Shown: in pieces, positions 41,154-49,066 of the stretch
How the letters are laid out: each line of letters opens with the position of its first letter
How positions within the stretch are numbered: the stretch's first letter is position 1
NCBI RefSeq assembly: GCF_002744715.1
Contig: NZ_KZ319370.1
Location: 124,001 to 188,000, forward strand
Length of the DNA: 64,000 bases
Reading direction: 5' to 3'
Source of the DNA: Marinobacter profundi
Lineage (GTDB): Bacteria; Pseudomonadota; Gammaproteobacteria; Pseudomonadales; Oleiphilaceae
Notes under the pieces: model-generated
The model's input: the letters and a program-made list of their open reading frames with translations, nothing else
What the model was told of the DNA's origin: nothing
The model's database searches: none
Program-made: the position numbers and the translations under genes

Positions 41154-41202
41154 AATTCGCGCGAATTCCGGGTGCTCCAGCCATGCTGTGGTGCCCTTTT
41201 TT
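41154..41202 (+). promoter_or_regulatory. speC leader: palindrome and terminator-like hairpin
   Basis: AATTCGCGCGAATT at 41154-41167 is a perfect 14-bp palindrome. It is followed by an imperfect hairpin, GGG...CCAGC-CAT-GCTGTGG..CCC (41170-41196), and a run of six T, ending 34 nt before the ornithine decarboxylase ATG. The arrangement resembles an operator plus attenuator. No open leader peptide was identified. Confidence 0.4.
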
Positions 41203-41235
41203 ATGGCCGTTTTCCCCCGGAGGGACACACCATCC

Positions 41236-42417
41236 ATGACCGACCACGCCGACATCCAGGTAGCTGATTACTACGACACCGATACCTTCAGTCGCATCAA
41301 GGCTTTTGCCGAGAACAGGGAAACGCCCTTCGTGGTGATTGATACCGCCACCATCGACCGCCAGTACGACGAACTGGTGGATGGCTTCCCTTACGCCAAA
41401 GTCTATTATGCGGTCAAGGCCAATCCGGCCCCGCAGATCCTGACCATGCTGCGGGACAAGGGCGCCAACTTCGATATCGCATCGGTGTACGAGCTGGATA
41501 AGGTCATGGCCCTGGGCGTAAGCGGTGACCGCATCAGCTATGGCAACACCATCAAGAAGGCCCGTGATATTCGCACCTTTTACGAGAAAGGTGTGCGGCT
41601 GTACGCCACGGATTCCGAAGCGGATCTGCGCAATATCGCCAAGGCGGCGCCGGGTTCGAAGGTGTATGTCCGGATTCTCACCGAAGGCACGCTGACCGCG
41701 GACTGGCCGTTGTCCCGCAAGTTCGGCTGCCAGACCGATATGGCCATGGATCTGCTGATCCTGGCCCGTGATCTTGGTCTGGAGCCATACGGCGTGTCGT
41801 TCCATGTCGGTTCCCAGCAACGGGAAATCGGTGCCTGGGATGCGGCCCTCAACAAGGTGAAGGTAATTTTCGAGCGTCTGAAGGAAGAAGACGGTATCGA
41901 ACTGAAGATGATCAACATGGGCGGTGGCTTTCCGGCCAACTACATCACCCGCACCAACGATCTGCAGACCTATGCCGAGGAAATTGCCCGCTTCCTGCGC
42001 GAGGACTTTGGCGATGAGTTGCCGGAGATCATCATCGAACCGGGTCGTTCGCTGATTTCCAACGCCGGTGTGCTGGTGAGTGAGGTGGTGCTGATTTCCC
42101 GCAAGTCACGCACTGCCCTGCACCGGTGGGTATTCACCGATGTCGGTAAGTTCTCGGGGCTGATCGAGACGCTCGACGAAGCGATCAAGTTCCCGGTGTG
42201 GACGGAGAAGACCGGCAGTGGTGAGCCGGAAGATGCGGTGATCGCCGGGCCGACCTGTGACAGTGCGGATATCATGTACGAGCACCACAAGTACCCGCTG
42301 CCGCTCAATCTGGCGATCGGTGACCGGCTGTACTGGTTCTCGACCGGGGCCTACACCACCACCTACAGTGCGGTGGAGTTTAACGGCTTCCCGCCGTTGA
42401 AGGATTATTACATCTGA
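41236..42417 (+). CDS. speC: Ornithine decarboxylase (fold III, PLP)
   Basis: PLP enzyme of 393 residues with the alanine-racemase-like barrel; it makes putrescine from ornithine and may also accept lysine. The Lys Schiff-base motif is AKVYYAVKANPAPQIL, with SYGNTIKKARDIR, GVSFHVGSQQREI, INMGGGFPANY, and the C-terminal catalytic Cys in GPTCDSADIMYEH. The sequence is very close to the Pseudomonas enzyme as I remember it. ATG 41236 (MTDHADIQVADYYD) was used because the earlier in-frame ATG is in the leader hairpin region. Confidence 0.93.
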   Translation: MTDHADIQVADYYDTDTFSRIKAFAENRETPFVVIDTATIDRQYDELVDGFPYAKVYYAVKANPAPQILTMLRDKGANFDIASVYELDKVMALGVSGDRISYGNTIKKARDIRTFYEKGVRLYATDSEADLRNIAKAAPGSKVYVRILTEGTLTADWPLSRKFGCQTDMAMDLLILARDLGLEPYGVSFHVGSQQREIGAWDAALNKVKVIFERLKEEDGIELKMINMGGGFPANYITRTNDLQTYAEEIARFLREDFGDELPEIIIEPGRSLISNAGVLVSEVVLISRKSRTALHRWVFTDVGKFSGLIETLDEAIKFPVWTEKTGSGEPEDAVIAGPTCDSADIMYEHHKYPLPLNLAIGDRLYWFSTGAYTTTYSAVEFNGFPPLKDYYI

Positions 42418-42457
42418 GTTGCAGGCGCCTGCCGTTAACGGCAGCGATTTGCCTGGC

Positions 42458-42492
42458 AAGGGTCAGTCTTCGGGCTGGCCCTTTTGTTTTTT
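42458..42492 (+). terminator. Rho-independent terminator of speC
   Basis: Stem AAGGGTCAG / CTGGCCCTT (one G-T pair) with an 8-nt loop, followed by TTTTGTTTTTT. It overlaps the last codons of the convergent CynX-type gene. A perfect palindrome CTGCCGTTAACGGCAG lies just before it at 42429-42444. Confidence 0.85.
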
Positions 42493-43665
42493 CAGGTCGA
42501 GGGTGAACGCCAGGGGCAGTGCCAGCAGGCTGTAGCCGATCATCAGCAGGACCGCGTGGCGGACATCGCCGGTCCAGTCGGCGAGCACGCCGCCCAGCAT
42601 GGGGACGGAAAACGCCAGGGTATAGCCCACCAGGAAGGTCCCGGCGGACAGCCGTCCGGTTTCCGCAGCGGGCACCAGCAACGGTGGCAGGGCTACCAGC
42701 AGGATCAGCAGGATGCCGGCGGCGAAGCTCATGACGGTGGCGCTGGCGATGGCCCACCAGCCGGTGAGCACAACCGCGCCGAGGGTTCCCGCGATGCTCA
42801 GCGCGGCGGTGAGGACGATAAACGTCCGCCGTCCGACCCAGGTCCTTGCCATTTTCAGCATCACCAGCGAGGCAAACACCTGGGCAATGTTGAACCAGAA
42901 CAGGGCGTCGGCCAGTTTTTCGAAGTGGCCCTGCTGTGCGAGCAGGTTGCCCATGTAGGCATTGAGGCCGAAGAACAGGCTGCCGGACAGGCCCAGCAGC
43001 AGGCCGATTTTCAGGGTCAGCGGATTTTTCCAGTCCGGTAGCCAGGGGCTCCTGCGCAGCGGGCGAGCCAGGTCACGCCGGGGCAGGAACAGCGCGGCTG
43101 CCACCAGCAGTGCCGGCAGCGACCAGGCCAGCAGGGTGGCGCGCCAGCTGTTATCCAGCAGGGGCATCAGTACCGGCAGGGTGATGCCGGCGCCAATGAA
43201 CTCGCCCATCAGCATGCCGTTCATGTAGATCGCCGAGCCCAGTGCCAGGTGATGGGGTTGTAACCAGCGGGACAGCAGTGCCGGCAGTGCCGGTTGCATC
43301 ATGGCCACCCCCAGGCCCATGACGGCGCTGGCGATCAGCAGGGTCGGGGCATCCGGAACCAGGCCGCGACCGGCAGAGCCGATCACCATGATGACCATGG
43401 CCAGGGCGAGGGTGTTGCGTGGCCCCAGGCGGGCAATGGCGAGGGAGCCGGGCATGGCGCCGATGGCCAGCATCAGGATTGGCAGGGTGGTCAGGGCGCC
43501 GGTGAGCGCCTGGGACAGCGCCAGCTCGGCGCTGATGAAGGGTGCCAGTGGCGGTGCCACCAGCACCGGAATCCGCAGATACACCCCGGCCAGCCAAAGC
43601 AACACCGCCACCGGCAGCAGCTGTGCTGGCGGTGGCGGTGGGGTGGCGGCCCTGGGGTCTGCCAC
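42463..43665 (-). CDS. CynX/NimT-family MFS transporter
   Basis: A 400-residue MFS carrier with 12 hydrophobic segments. The pattern LRIPVLVAPPLAPFISAELALSQALTGALTTLPILMLAIGAMPGSLAIARLGPRN is typical of the CynX/NimT group (cyanate, nitroimidazole and related compounds). The substrate is unknown. It starts 11 nt after the ectC stop on the same strand, so the two are probably cotranscribed. That raises the possibility that it carries an ectoine-related solute, which is speculation. Confidence 0.87.
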   Translation of the reverse strand: MADPRAATPPPPPAQLLPVAVLLWLAGVYLRIPVLVAPPLAPFISAELALSQALTGALTTLPILMLAIGAMPGSLAIARLGPRNTLALAMVIMVIGSAGRGLVPDAPTLLIASAVMGLGVAMMQPALPALLSRWLQPHHLALGSAIYMNGMLMGEFIGAGITLPVLMPLLDNSWRATLLAWSLPALLVAAALFLPRRDLARPLRRSPWLPDWKNPLTLKIGLLLGLSGSLFFGLNAYMGNLLAQQGHFEKLADALFWFNIAQVFASLVMLKMARTWVGRRTFIVLTAALSIAGTLGAVVLTGWWAIASATVMSFAAGILLILLVALPPLLVPAAETGRLSAGTFLVGYTLAFSVPMLGGVLADWTGDVRHAVLLMIGYSLLALPLAFTLDLKKQKGQPED

Positions 43666-43676
43666 GGCTTACCGGC

Positions 43677-44072
43677 TTAGTTGCCTTCGGTATCCGGCAG
43701 GTAGGCGCCATCCTCGTCGTGCACTTCCTGGCCGGTTACCGGCGGATTGAAGGCACAGATCAGGCGCATGTCTTCAGTACCGCCACGGAGGATATGCTTG
43801 TCGTGCTTGTCGAGGGCGTACAGGGTGCCGTCGGTGATCTGATGGGTCTCACCGGTGGCCAGGTCGGTGATCGAGCCATTACCGGCCACGCAATACACCG
43901 CTTCCAGATGATGCTTGTACCAGAAGGTGTGTTCGGAACCGGCCGGGATGATGGTCTCATGGAACGAGAAGCCCATGCCGTCCTTTTTCAGCAGCAGGCG
44001 GCGGCTGGTCCATTGCTGGGCGCTGACTTCGCGTTCGGTACCGATGATGTCCTGGACACGTACAATCTTCAT
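43677..44072 (-). CDS. ectC: L-ectoine synthase, without ectA or ectB nearby
   Basis: Cupin enzyme of 131 residues that cyclises N-gamma-acetyl-diaminobutyrate to ectoine. The start [16 protein letters not shown] is typical, and the cupin strands [37 protein letters not shown] contain the expected metal/substrate Glu, Tyr and His residues, with [13 protein letters not shown] 44072 has GAGGA at 6 nt, better than ATG 44078. ectA and ectB are not within the window, so this is a solitary ectC arrangement, which is known in some bacteria. Confidence 0.92.
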   Translation of the reverse strand: MKIVRVQDIIGTEREVSAQQWTSRRLLLKKDGMGFSFHETIIPAGSEHTFWYKHHLEAVYCVAGNGSITDLATGETHQITDGTLYALDKHDKHILRGGTEDMRLICAFNPPVTGQEVHDEDGAYLPDTEGN

Positions 44073-44122
44073 ATGCATTCCTCATTTTGTGATGGAATAG
44101 CCATACAGTATAAACATCTCTG

Positions 44123-45553
44123 TCAGGTCCGGTTCAACCGCCAATCGTCGTAGGTGGTCAATACCGCCCCGATTGCGGCGACCAGATCGGCCCGGGCGGC
44201 GGGGTCAATTTCCTTGCGTTTGCGGCACCGGTCGAACGCTTTCTGGATGGCCTGCCGGTACGGGCGTTGCAGGCCTTCCAGCCAGTGGCTGTCGGCCGGC
44301 TGCAGATCCAGCAGGTCCCGTCCTGCGTGATTGCGGTGGCTGATCTGCCACCAGTGATCCACTGCCCGGCCCAGCACCACGTACCCGAACTGGCTGTCCT
44401 GTACCGGGCCAAAGGTGGCGGTTTGCAGGCCGGCACGGATCGGCCCCAGCTTCACCGCGGGAAAGCGTAAACGGTCACCGTAGAAATAACTGCCGGCGGC
44501 GCCGATCAGGCCGCCGATCAGTGCCCCGGTCCCCAGCGAGGCGCCGAAGGTGACCGCATCGATCCCGGCACCGCCCAGCGCGCCGGCACCGAACCCGGCG
44601 GTGGCCAGGTAGCCGCGGCTGACACCCCAGGCTTCCCGGCTGTCTTCGCTGAACAGGTCATGGTCGCTGTGCCAGCTCAGTTCGGCCTCCTGGCGGCGGA
44701 TCCTGGTGTGTTGGTACAGCTGCTCGATGGCGGTGCGCAGTTGCTGCTCCCGTTGCCGCTGGTGCTGGTACCAGCGCTGGCGCAGGGTCTCGGACAGCGA
44801 TTCGCCGGTGTCGTTGCCGCCGGCAGCGATCTGCAGGGTGTTTTTTTCCTGCCAGCCCATCATGGCGATCAGGGCATCGGCAATCAGTTCCGCCGAGCGG
44901 GCCTGCCGCTGTTCGCGCTGGCTGGCCAGGAAACGGACCGCCTGTTCCAGGGGTTGTTCCCAGGCCGGCTCCAACTGGCCAAAGGCTCGCAACAGGCTGA
45001 GATGTTGGTCAAACGGGGCGCGAACGGCGTCGAACTTGCGGACAACCTGAAAAAACTGGCCAAGTGCTGCCTGCCAGGCATCGCTGTGGTCATCCGGCCC
45101 GATGCTGTTGATCAGGGCCAGGCTGGGGCGTCCGGTCCAGCGCAGGACCGTCATTTCCGCCTCGTGTTCACTGCTGTAGGGTACCGAGCCGTCCACCACG
45201 TAGATGATTCCGGCCCCGTCGATCAGTGGCGCCAGCAGTTCGCATTCGTCGTGAAAGCGGGGATCGTCACGGTGCTGGGTGACAAAGGCGGCGACGGTCT
45301 CGGCGCGGTCGGAAGCCGACAGGCTGTGGGCTTCCAGCCATTGCAGCACCCGCCGTGGCCGCTGGAAGCCGGGGGTGTCCACCAGGGTGTAGAGCACCCG
45401 GTCATCGACCGTCAGCGGGTAGGCCTGGCGCTCCCGGGTGGTGCCCGGTTCCAGTGCAATGGCGATGGCGTCGTTCTGGGACAGCGTCGCCACCACGCTG
45501 GATTTGCCCTTGTTGGGGTGGCCAACCACTGCAAATACCGGTGCCGGAGTCAT
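44123..45553 (-). CDS. GTPase with DUF3482 domain
   Basis: A 476-residue P-loop GTPase. G1 is VGHPNKGKSSVVATL near residue 10, G3 is LVDTPGFQRPRR, and a nucleotide-specificity motif is not clear. The C-terminal half (DUF3482) holds a glycine-rich hydrophobic stretch, ATAGFGAGALGGAGIDAVTFGASLGTGALIGGLIGAAGSYFYGD, that could insert into or contact the membrane. It overlaps the DUF2868 gene by 4 nt; the two usually occur together. Function unknown. Confidence 0.88.
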   Translation of the reverse strand: MTPAPVFAVVGHPNKGKSSVVATLSQNDAIAIALEPGTTRERQAYPLTVDDRVLYTLVDTPGFQRPRRVLQWLEAHSLSASDRAETVAAFVTQHRDDPRFHDECELLAPLIDGAGIIYVVDGSVPYSSEHEAEMTVLRWTGRPSLALINSIGPDDHSDAWQAALGQFFQVVRKFDAVRAPFDQHLSLLRAFGQLEPAWEQPLEQAVRFLASQREQRQARSAELIADALIAMMGWQEKNTLQIAAGGNDTGESLSETLRQRWYQHQRQREQQLRTAIEQLYQHTRIRRQEAELSWHSDHDLFSEDSREAWGVSRGYLATAGFGAGALGGAGIDAVTFGASLGTGALIGGLIGAAGSYFYGDRLRFPAVKLGPIRAGLQTATFGPVQDSQFGYVVLGRAVDHWWQISHRNHAGRDLLDLQPADSHWLEGLQRPYRQAIQKAFDRCRKRKEIDPAARADLVAAIGAVLTTYDDWRLNRT

Positions 45554-46950
45554 GATGCCGCCCCGCGCGTCTTGCTGCCGGAGCCGGTCAGCCCGGTGGC
45601 GGTGGCGACCTGCAGCAGCGGGTCCTGACGGCGTTCACTGAACCGCAGCCACTGGCTGAGCTGATGGTCTGGCAGGGCGGCCCCGGGCTCCACCGCCAGT
45701 GGCAACAGAGCGATGCGGGTCGCGCCCGGCCACAGTTCGCGGGCGGTTTCGAGAAAGTCTGCCAGTTCCCCGGTGGGTGGCTCCCAGCCGCGGGTCACCA
45801 GGATCACCGCGGGGCTGTCGGCGGCTGCCAGCTCTGCGGCGGCGTCGAGCTGGGTTTGCCGGTCCTGTGCCAGGGTGGCACTGCCGCCTGCCGCCAGGCT
45901 CGGCGCCGATGCCAGTTGTGGAGGTGGTTCCGCACCGGCCCAGCGGATGATCACGCTGGCGGCCGGTACCGCGGTTGCCCGGCTGGCGGTGGTAAGGTCC
46001 GGTTGGTGATGGGAGTCGTCCCGCTGGTTGCCGGTGTCGAGGGCCGGGGTCTCCATGCGGTATTGCAGGGCGGTCAGCCCCGGGTGGTGGGCCAGGGTGC
46101 GGCGGATCTGCCGCTGCAGGTGGGCGCGGGCCAGCAGCAGCAGAAGCAGCCGGGGTGCGATGACGTAGACCAGCCAGGTCATGGTGACGAAGGGCCACCA
46201 GTCGCCCCAGCGGGAAACCCCGATGGTGCCGCTGTCAGCCTGGAGGCGGAAAAACCGGGTGGCTTCCACCAGCGCAAGATCGGGTACCGCTGCGGGCCAC
46301 AGCCAGTGCCAGGGTGTGGCGATGGTGCCGAGTAAGCGGTGATAGCCCGCCGCGCCGGTATCGAGGGTGGTGCTCCAGCCGAATGCCAGGTCCTGCACCA
46401 CCACCAGGACCAGCAGGGTCAGCAGCCCCGCGATGCCGAACAGCAGGCCACCAGTGTGGGCAATCCTCGCCATCAGTTGTGGCCGAAGGCGTGCCAGGGC
46501 CGGACTCGACGGCGCGTCGTGGCGCCCGAGCTGCGCCATCAGCCAGCCCCAGGGCTGCCAGCCGGCCACAGCCTGTACCGTGGTGGCCAGTGCAAACAGC
46601 AGCTGCAACGCGACAAAGCCGAGGATCACCGTCAGGTTGATGCGCTGGCTGCCATCGTAGAACAGCAGGCCGAGCATGGTGAGGACACCGAACACGGCGC
46701 CGGCGAGGGCAAAGCCGCGGCCCAGCAGCTGCCAGCGGAGCAGCCGGGGGTCGGTGCCGGTGACGGCTGGGCGCGGATTGAGCCGGTGCAGGTGGGCCAG
46801 CCAGTGCTGCGGGTCGGGTGCCAGGCCTTGCTGGGCACAGTCGAGGGCAAAACGGCGGTCACGGCGGTGGAGAAAGACCGGTGACTGCTCCTGGTCACGG
46901 CGGACCTGGTCGTCAAAATCCAGTAGCAGTGTCAGTAAGGGATCGGGCAT
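45550..46950 (-). CDS. DUF2868 membrane protein, partner of the DUF3482 GTPase
   Basis: A 466-residue protein with an N-terminal soluble region (LLDFDDQVRRDQEQSPVFLHRRDR), four or more transmembrane helices between about residues 75 and 280, and a C-terminal soluble domain that includes AVILVTRGWEPPTGELADFLETARELWPGA. The name comes from resemblance to DUF2868, which pairs with DUF3482 GTPases. Translational coupling (ATGA overlap) suggests a two-part membrane/GTPase complex. Function unknown. Confidence 0.85.
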   Translation of the reverse strand: MPDPLLTLLLDFDDQVRRDQEQSPVFLHRRDRRFALDCAQQGLAPDPQHWLAHLHRLNPRPAVTGTDPRLLRWQLLGRGFALAGAVFGVLTMLGLLFYDGSQRINLTVILGFVALQLLFALATTVQAVAGWQPWGWLMAQLGRHDAPSSPALARLRPQLMARIAHTGGLLFGIAGLLTLLVLVVVQDLAFGWSTTLDTGAAGYHRLLGTIATPWHWLWPAAVPDLALVEATRFFRLQADSGTIGVSRWGDWWPFVTMTWLVYVIAPRLLLLLLARAHLQRQIRRTLAHHPGLTALQYRMETPALDTGNQRDDSHHQPDLTTASRATAVPAASVIIRWAGAEPPPQLASAPSLAAGGSATLAQDRQTQLDAAAELAAADSPAVILVTRGWEPPTGELADFLETARELWPGATRIALLPLAVEPGAALPDHQLSQWLRFSERRQDPLLQVATATGLTGSGSKTRGAAS

Positions 46951-47038
46951 TGGGCGTCCTGGTGGCCGGATGCGGTGAGCAAGGGTTCATGGTGGTAGGA
47001 TAAGGGCATTCCGTGAACCGATGCCAGACGTAACGCCC

Positions 47039-47401
47039 ATGCCCCATCACCTGATGAACCTTCGCAATGTCCCGGATGACGAGGCGGAGGAGATCCGCGA
47101 GCTGTTTGAGAGCCACGCCGTGAGCTATTACGAGACCCCTCCGAGCCGCTGGGGAATCAGCATGGGCGGCTTCTGGGTCCATGACGATGACGAGGCGCGC
47201 CGGGCGCGGGCGCTGCTCGACGACTACCAGCGGCAGCGCCAGCACCAGCAGCGGCAACGCTACCAGGACGGGCTGCACCGCGGCGAAGTGGCCGGCTTCT
47301 GGCAGCGACTGGTGCGTCATCCGGTGCGTATCCTGGCGGCCTGCCTGGCTATTGCCGTCATCATTGCCCTCACCCTGGCGCCGTTCCTCAACCTGGGCTG
47401 A
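47039..47401 (+). CDS. DUF6164-like small membrane protein
   Basis: A 120-residue protein with an N-terminal soluble domain (NLRNVPDDEAEEIRELFESHAVSYYETPPSRWGISMGGFWVHDDDEARRARALLDDYQ), a Gln/Arg-rich linker, and one C-terminal membrane helix (ILAACLAIAVIIALTLAPFLNLG). The ATG at 47039 was chosen because it aligns with how relatives begin; an ATG at 47021 is also possible. No convincing ribosome binding site was found for either. Function unknown. It is divergent from the DUF2868 gene. Confidence 0.72.
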   Translation: MPHHLMNLRNVPDDEAEEIRELFESHAVSYYETPPSRWGISMGGFWVHDDDEARRARALLDDYQRQRQHQQRQRYQDGLHRGEVAGFWQRLVRHPVRILAACLAIAVIIALTLAPFLNLG

Positions 47402-47703
47402 TGCACCGGCGCTCCGCGCAAGTCTGTCCCCCAGGCAGGATACCTAACGAGGGCAGTCAGACAGGGTGTGAGCTGGTTCACAGATTTACCAATCCGTGAC
47501 CTTGCCGGTTCCGCTGAAAAACTCCCAATAAAGCTGCAAAAACAATCAGTTGTGCGATTTCCGGCAAGCATCGGCCGCGCCGACCGCGGGCCAGGTCGCT
47601 GGTGCCAATCTGTGGCCGTGTTCCGCTGGCTAAGGTTTTCCGCTCATCAAACGCGGGCCCGTATACCCACGGCACCTGCTTCGTTGCGGATAAAGGGAGT
47701 TTC
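47402..47703. other. Intergenic region before the FadL-like gene
   Basis: 302 nt without a supported gene. It probably holds the promoter of the 47704 gene, but no convincing -35/-10 or -24/-12 pair was seen. No long repeat or hairpin was recognised. Confidence 0.5.
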
Positions 47704-49050
47704 ATGATGTTTGCTGCCGCCGGCACTTTCCAACCTCGTCGATTGCTGGCCGTTCCGGCCCTCATGGTCACACTCACTGCGGCGCTGCCACCGGCTGCGG
47801 TCGCCAGCATGGGTAATATCGGATCGACCTACGGCGTATTGCCGTCCGACCTGGCGTCCGCGCAGGCGTTGTCGATGTTCAACAGCCAGGTGTCCGCCAC
47901 CTTCTATAACCCGGCCTACCTGACCACGGACCCCCGCGGCGAGCTCACCGCCGGCATGCTCCATGCCCAGCCGAACCTGGAGGCCAGCGGGGCCAACGGT
48001 ACCTATACCCTCGACAAGGAAAGCCAGCATGTGCTGATCGGCATGAAAACCAACCTGTCCTCGATGTTGCGCAATGGCCCGCCGATCTACCTGGGTTTCA
48101 TCGCCGGCGTGGAGAAATACGGCAAGGAAATGCTGGCGTTCAGTTCCGCAACTTCCGCCCAGGGCCAGTTCCTGCATTATGGCCGGCAGCCGCTGTTCCT
48201 CAACGTCGGAGCCGCCTCTGCGGTCTGGCGGGGGCTGAGTCTGGGGGCGTCGGCCCGGGTGACCCTGCACGCCGGTGCCGAGTTGCGTACCGTCAGTGAC
48301 CTGGCGGGCAATACCGAACAGGAGAAGCTGTCGGTCAACGCCGAGCCGTCCATTCGGATGATCTATTCCGCCAGTGCCGACCTTGGTGACACCTTCTGCC
48401 CGGATCGCGATTGCCTGCTGAGTGGCTGGGAAGTGGCCGCCAGCTATCGTACCAGCTCTGATACCAATACCACGGTGGATGCCGGGGTGGTGATTCCCGG
48501 GCTGATTCCGGCTTCCGATCCGCTGGAATTCACCATCAGGACCTACGACTCCTACCAGCCGGAAACGCTTGCCCTCGGGGTGCAGTACCGGGGTGACGGC
48601 TGGCGCATCGGCGGCAGTGTGGAGCAGCAGAACTGGTCGGGGCTGAGCGACAAGTTTGACGGCGACCAGGTCCGTGACCAGGCCAATGTCCGCTTCGACG
48701 ATATCCTGGTGCCGCGGATCGGCGCCGAGTACCAGCTCAGTCGCCATTTTTCGCTCACCACCGGCCTCGCCTTGCAGCCGTCACCACTGGAAGATGGTCT
48801 GACCCCGGATGTGAACTACTACGACAATGACCGGCTGATTGCCGGTATCGGTCTGGCGGCCGAGTACGACAGGACCCGGGTGCTGGCCTACCCCGTGCGC
48901 CTGGATATCGGCTACCAGTACCATCGGATGGACGATCGCGAGTTTACCCTCAGCACCATCGGCCAGGACAACGCCACAGTCACCAACGGTGCGGTCACCG
49001 CGGGCGGTGACGTCCATGTGGTTGCCGGCTCCGTCACCCTGAAGTTCTGA
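47704..49050 (+). CDS. OmpP1/FadL-family outer membrane transport protein
   Basis: A 448-residue outer membrane beta-barrel. It has a signal peptide (about 1-35, ending AAVAS) and the FadL-like N-terminus SMGNIGSTYGVLPSDLASAQALSMFNSQVSATFYNPAYLTTDPRGELTAGM, with alternating strands to a C-terminal aromatic residue (VAGSVTLKF). FadL proteins move hydrophobic compounds across the outer membrane. Adjacent genes suggest 3-hydroxyalkanoate oligomers or fatty acids as cargo, which is inference. It is followed after 16 nt by the lipoprotein gene, so the two form an operon. Confidence 0.88.
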   Translation: MMFAAAGTFQPRRLLAVPALMVTLTAALPPAAVASMGNIGSTYGVLPSDLASAQALSMFNSQVSATFYNPAYLTTDPRGELTAGMLHAQPNLEASGANGTYTLDKESQHVLIGMKTNLSSMLRNGPPIYLGFIAGVEKYGKEMLAFSSATSAQGQFLHYGRQPLFLNVGAASAVWRGLSLGASARVTLHAGAELRTVSDLAGNTEQEKLSVNAEPSIRMIYSASADLGDTFCPDRDCLLSGWEVAASYRTSSDTNTTVDAGVVIPGLIPASDPLEFTIRTYDSYQPETLALGVQYRGDGWRIGGSVEQQNWSGLSDKFDGDQVRDQANVRFDDILVPRIGAEYQLSRHFSLTTGLALQPSPLEDGLTPDVNYYDNDRLIAGIGLAAEYDRTRVLAYPVRLDIGYQYHRMDDREFTLSTIGQDNATVTNGAVTAGGDVHVVAGSVTLKF

Positions 49051-49066
49051 GCCGGAGGCCCGCACC

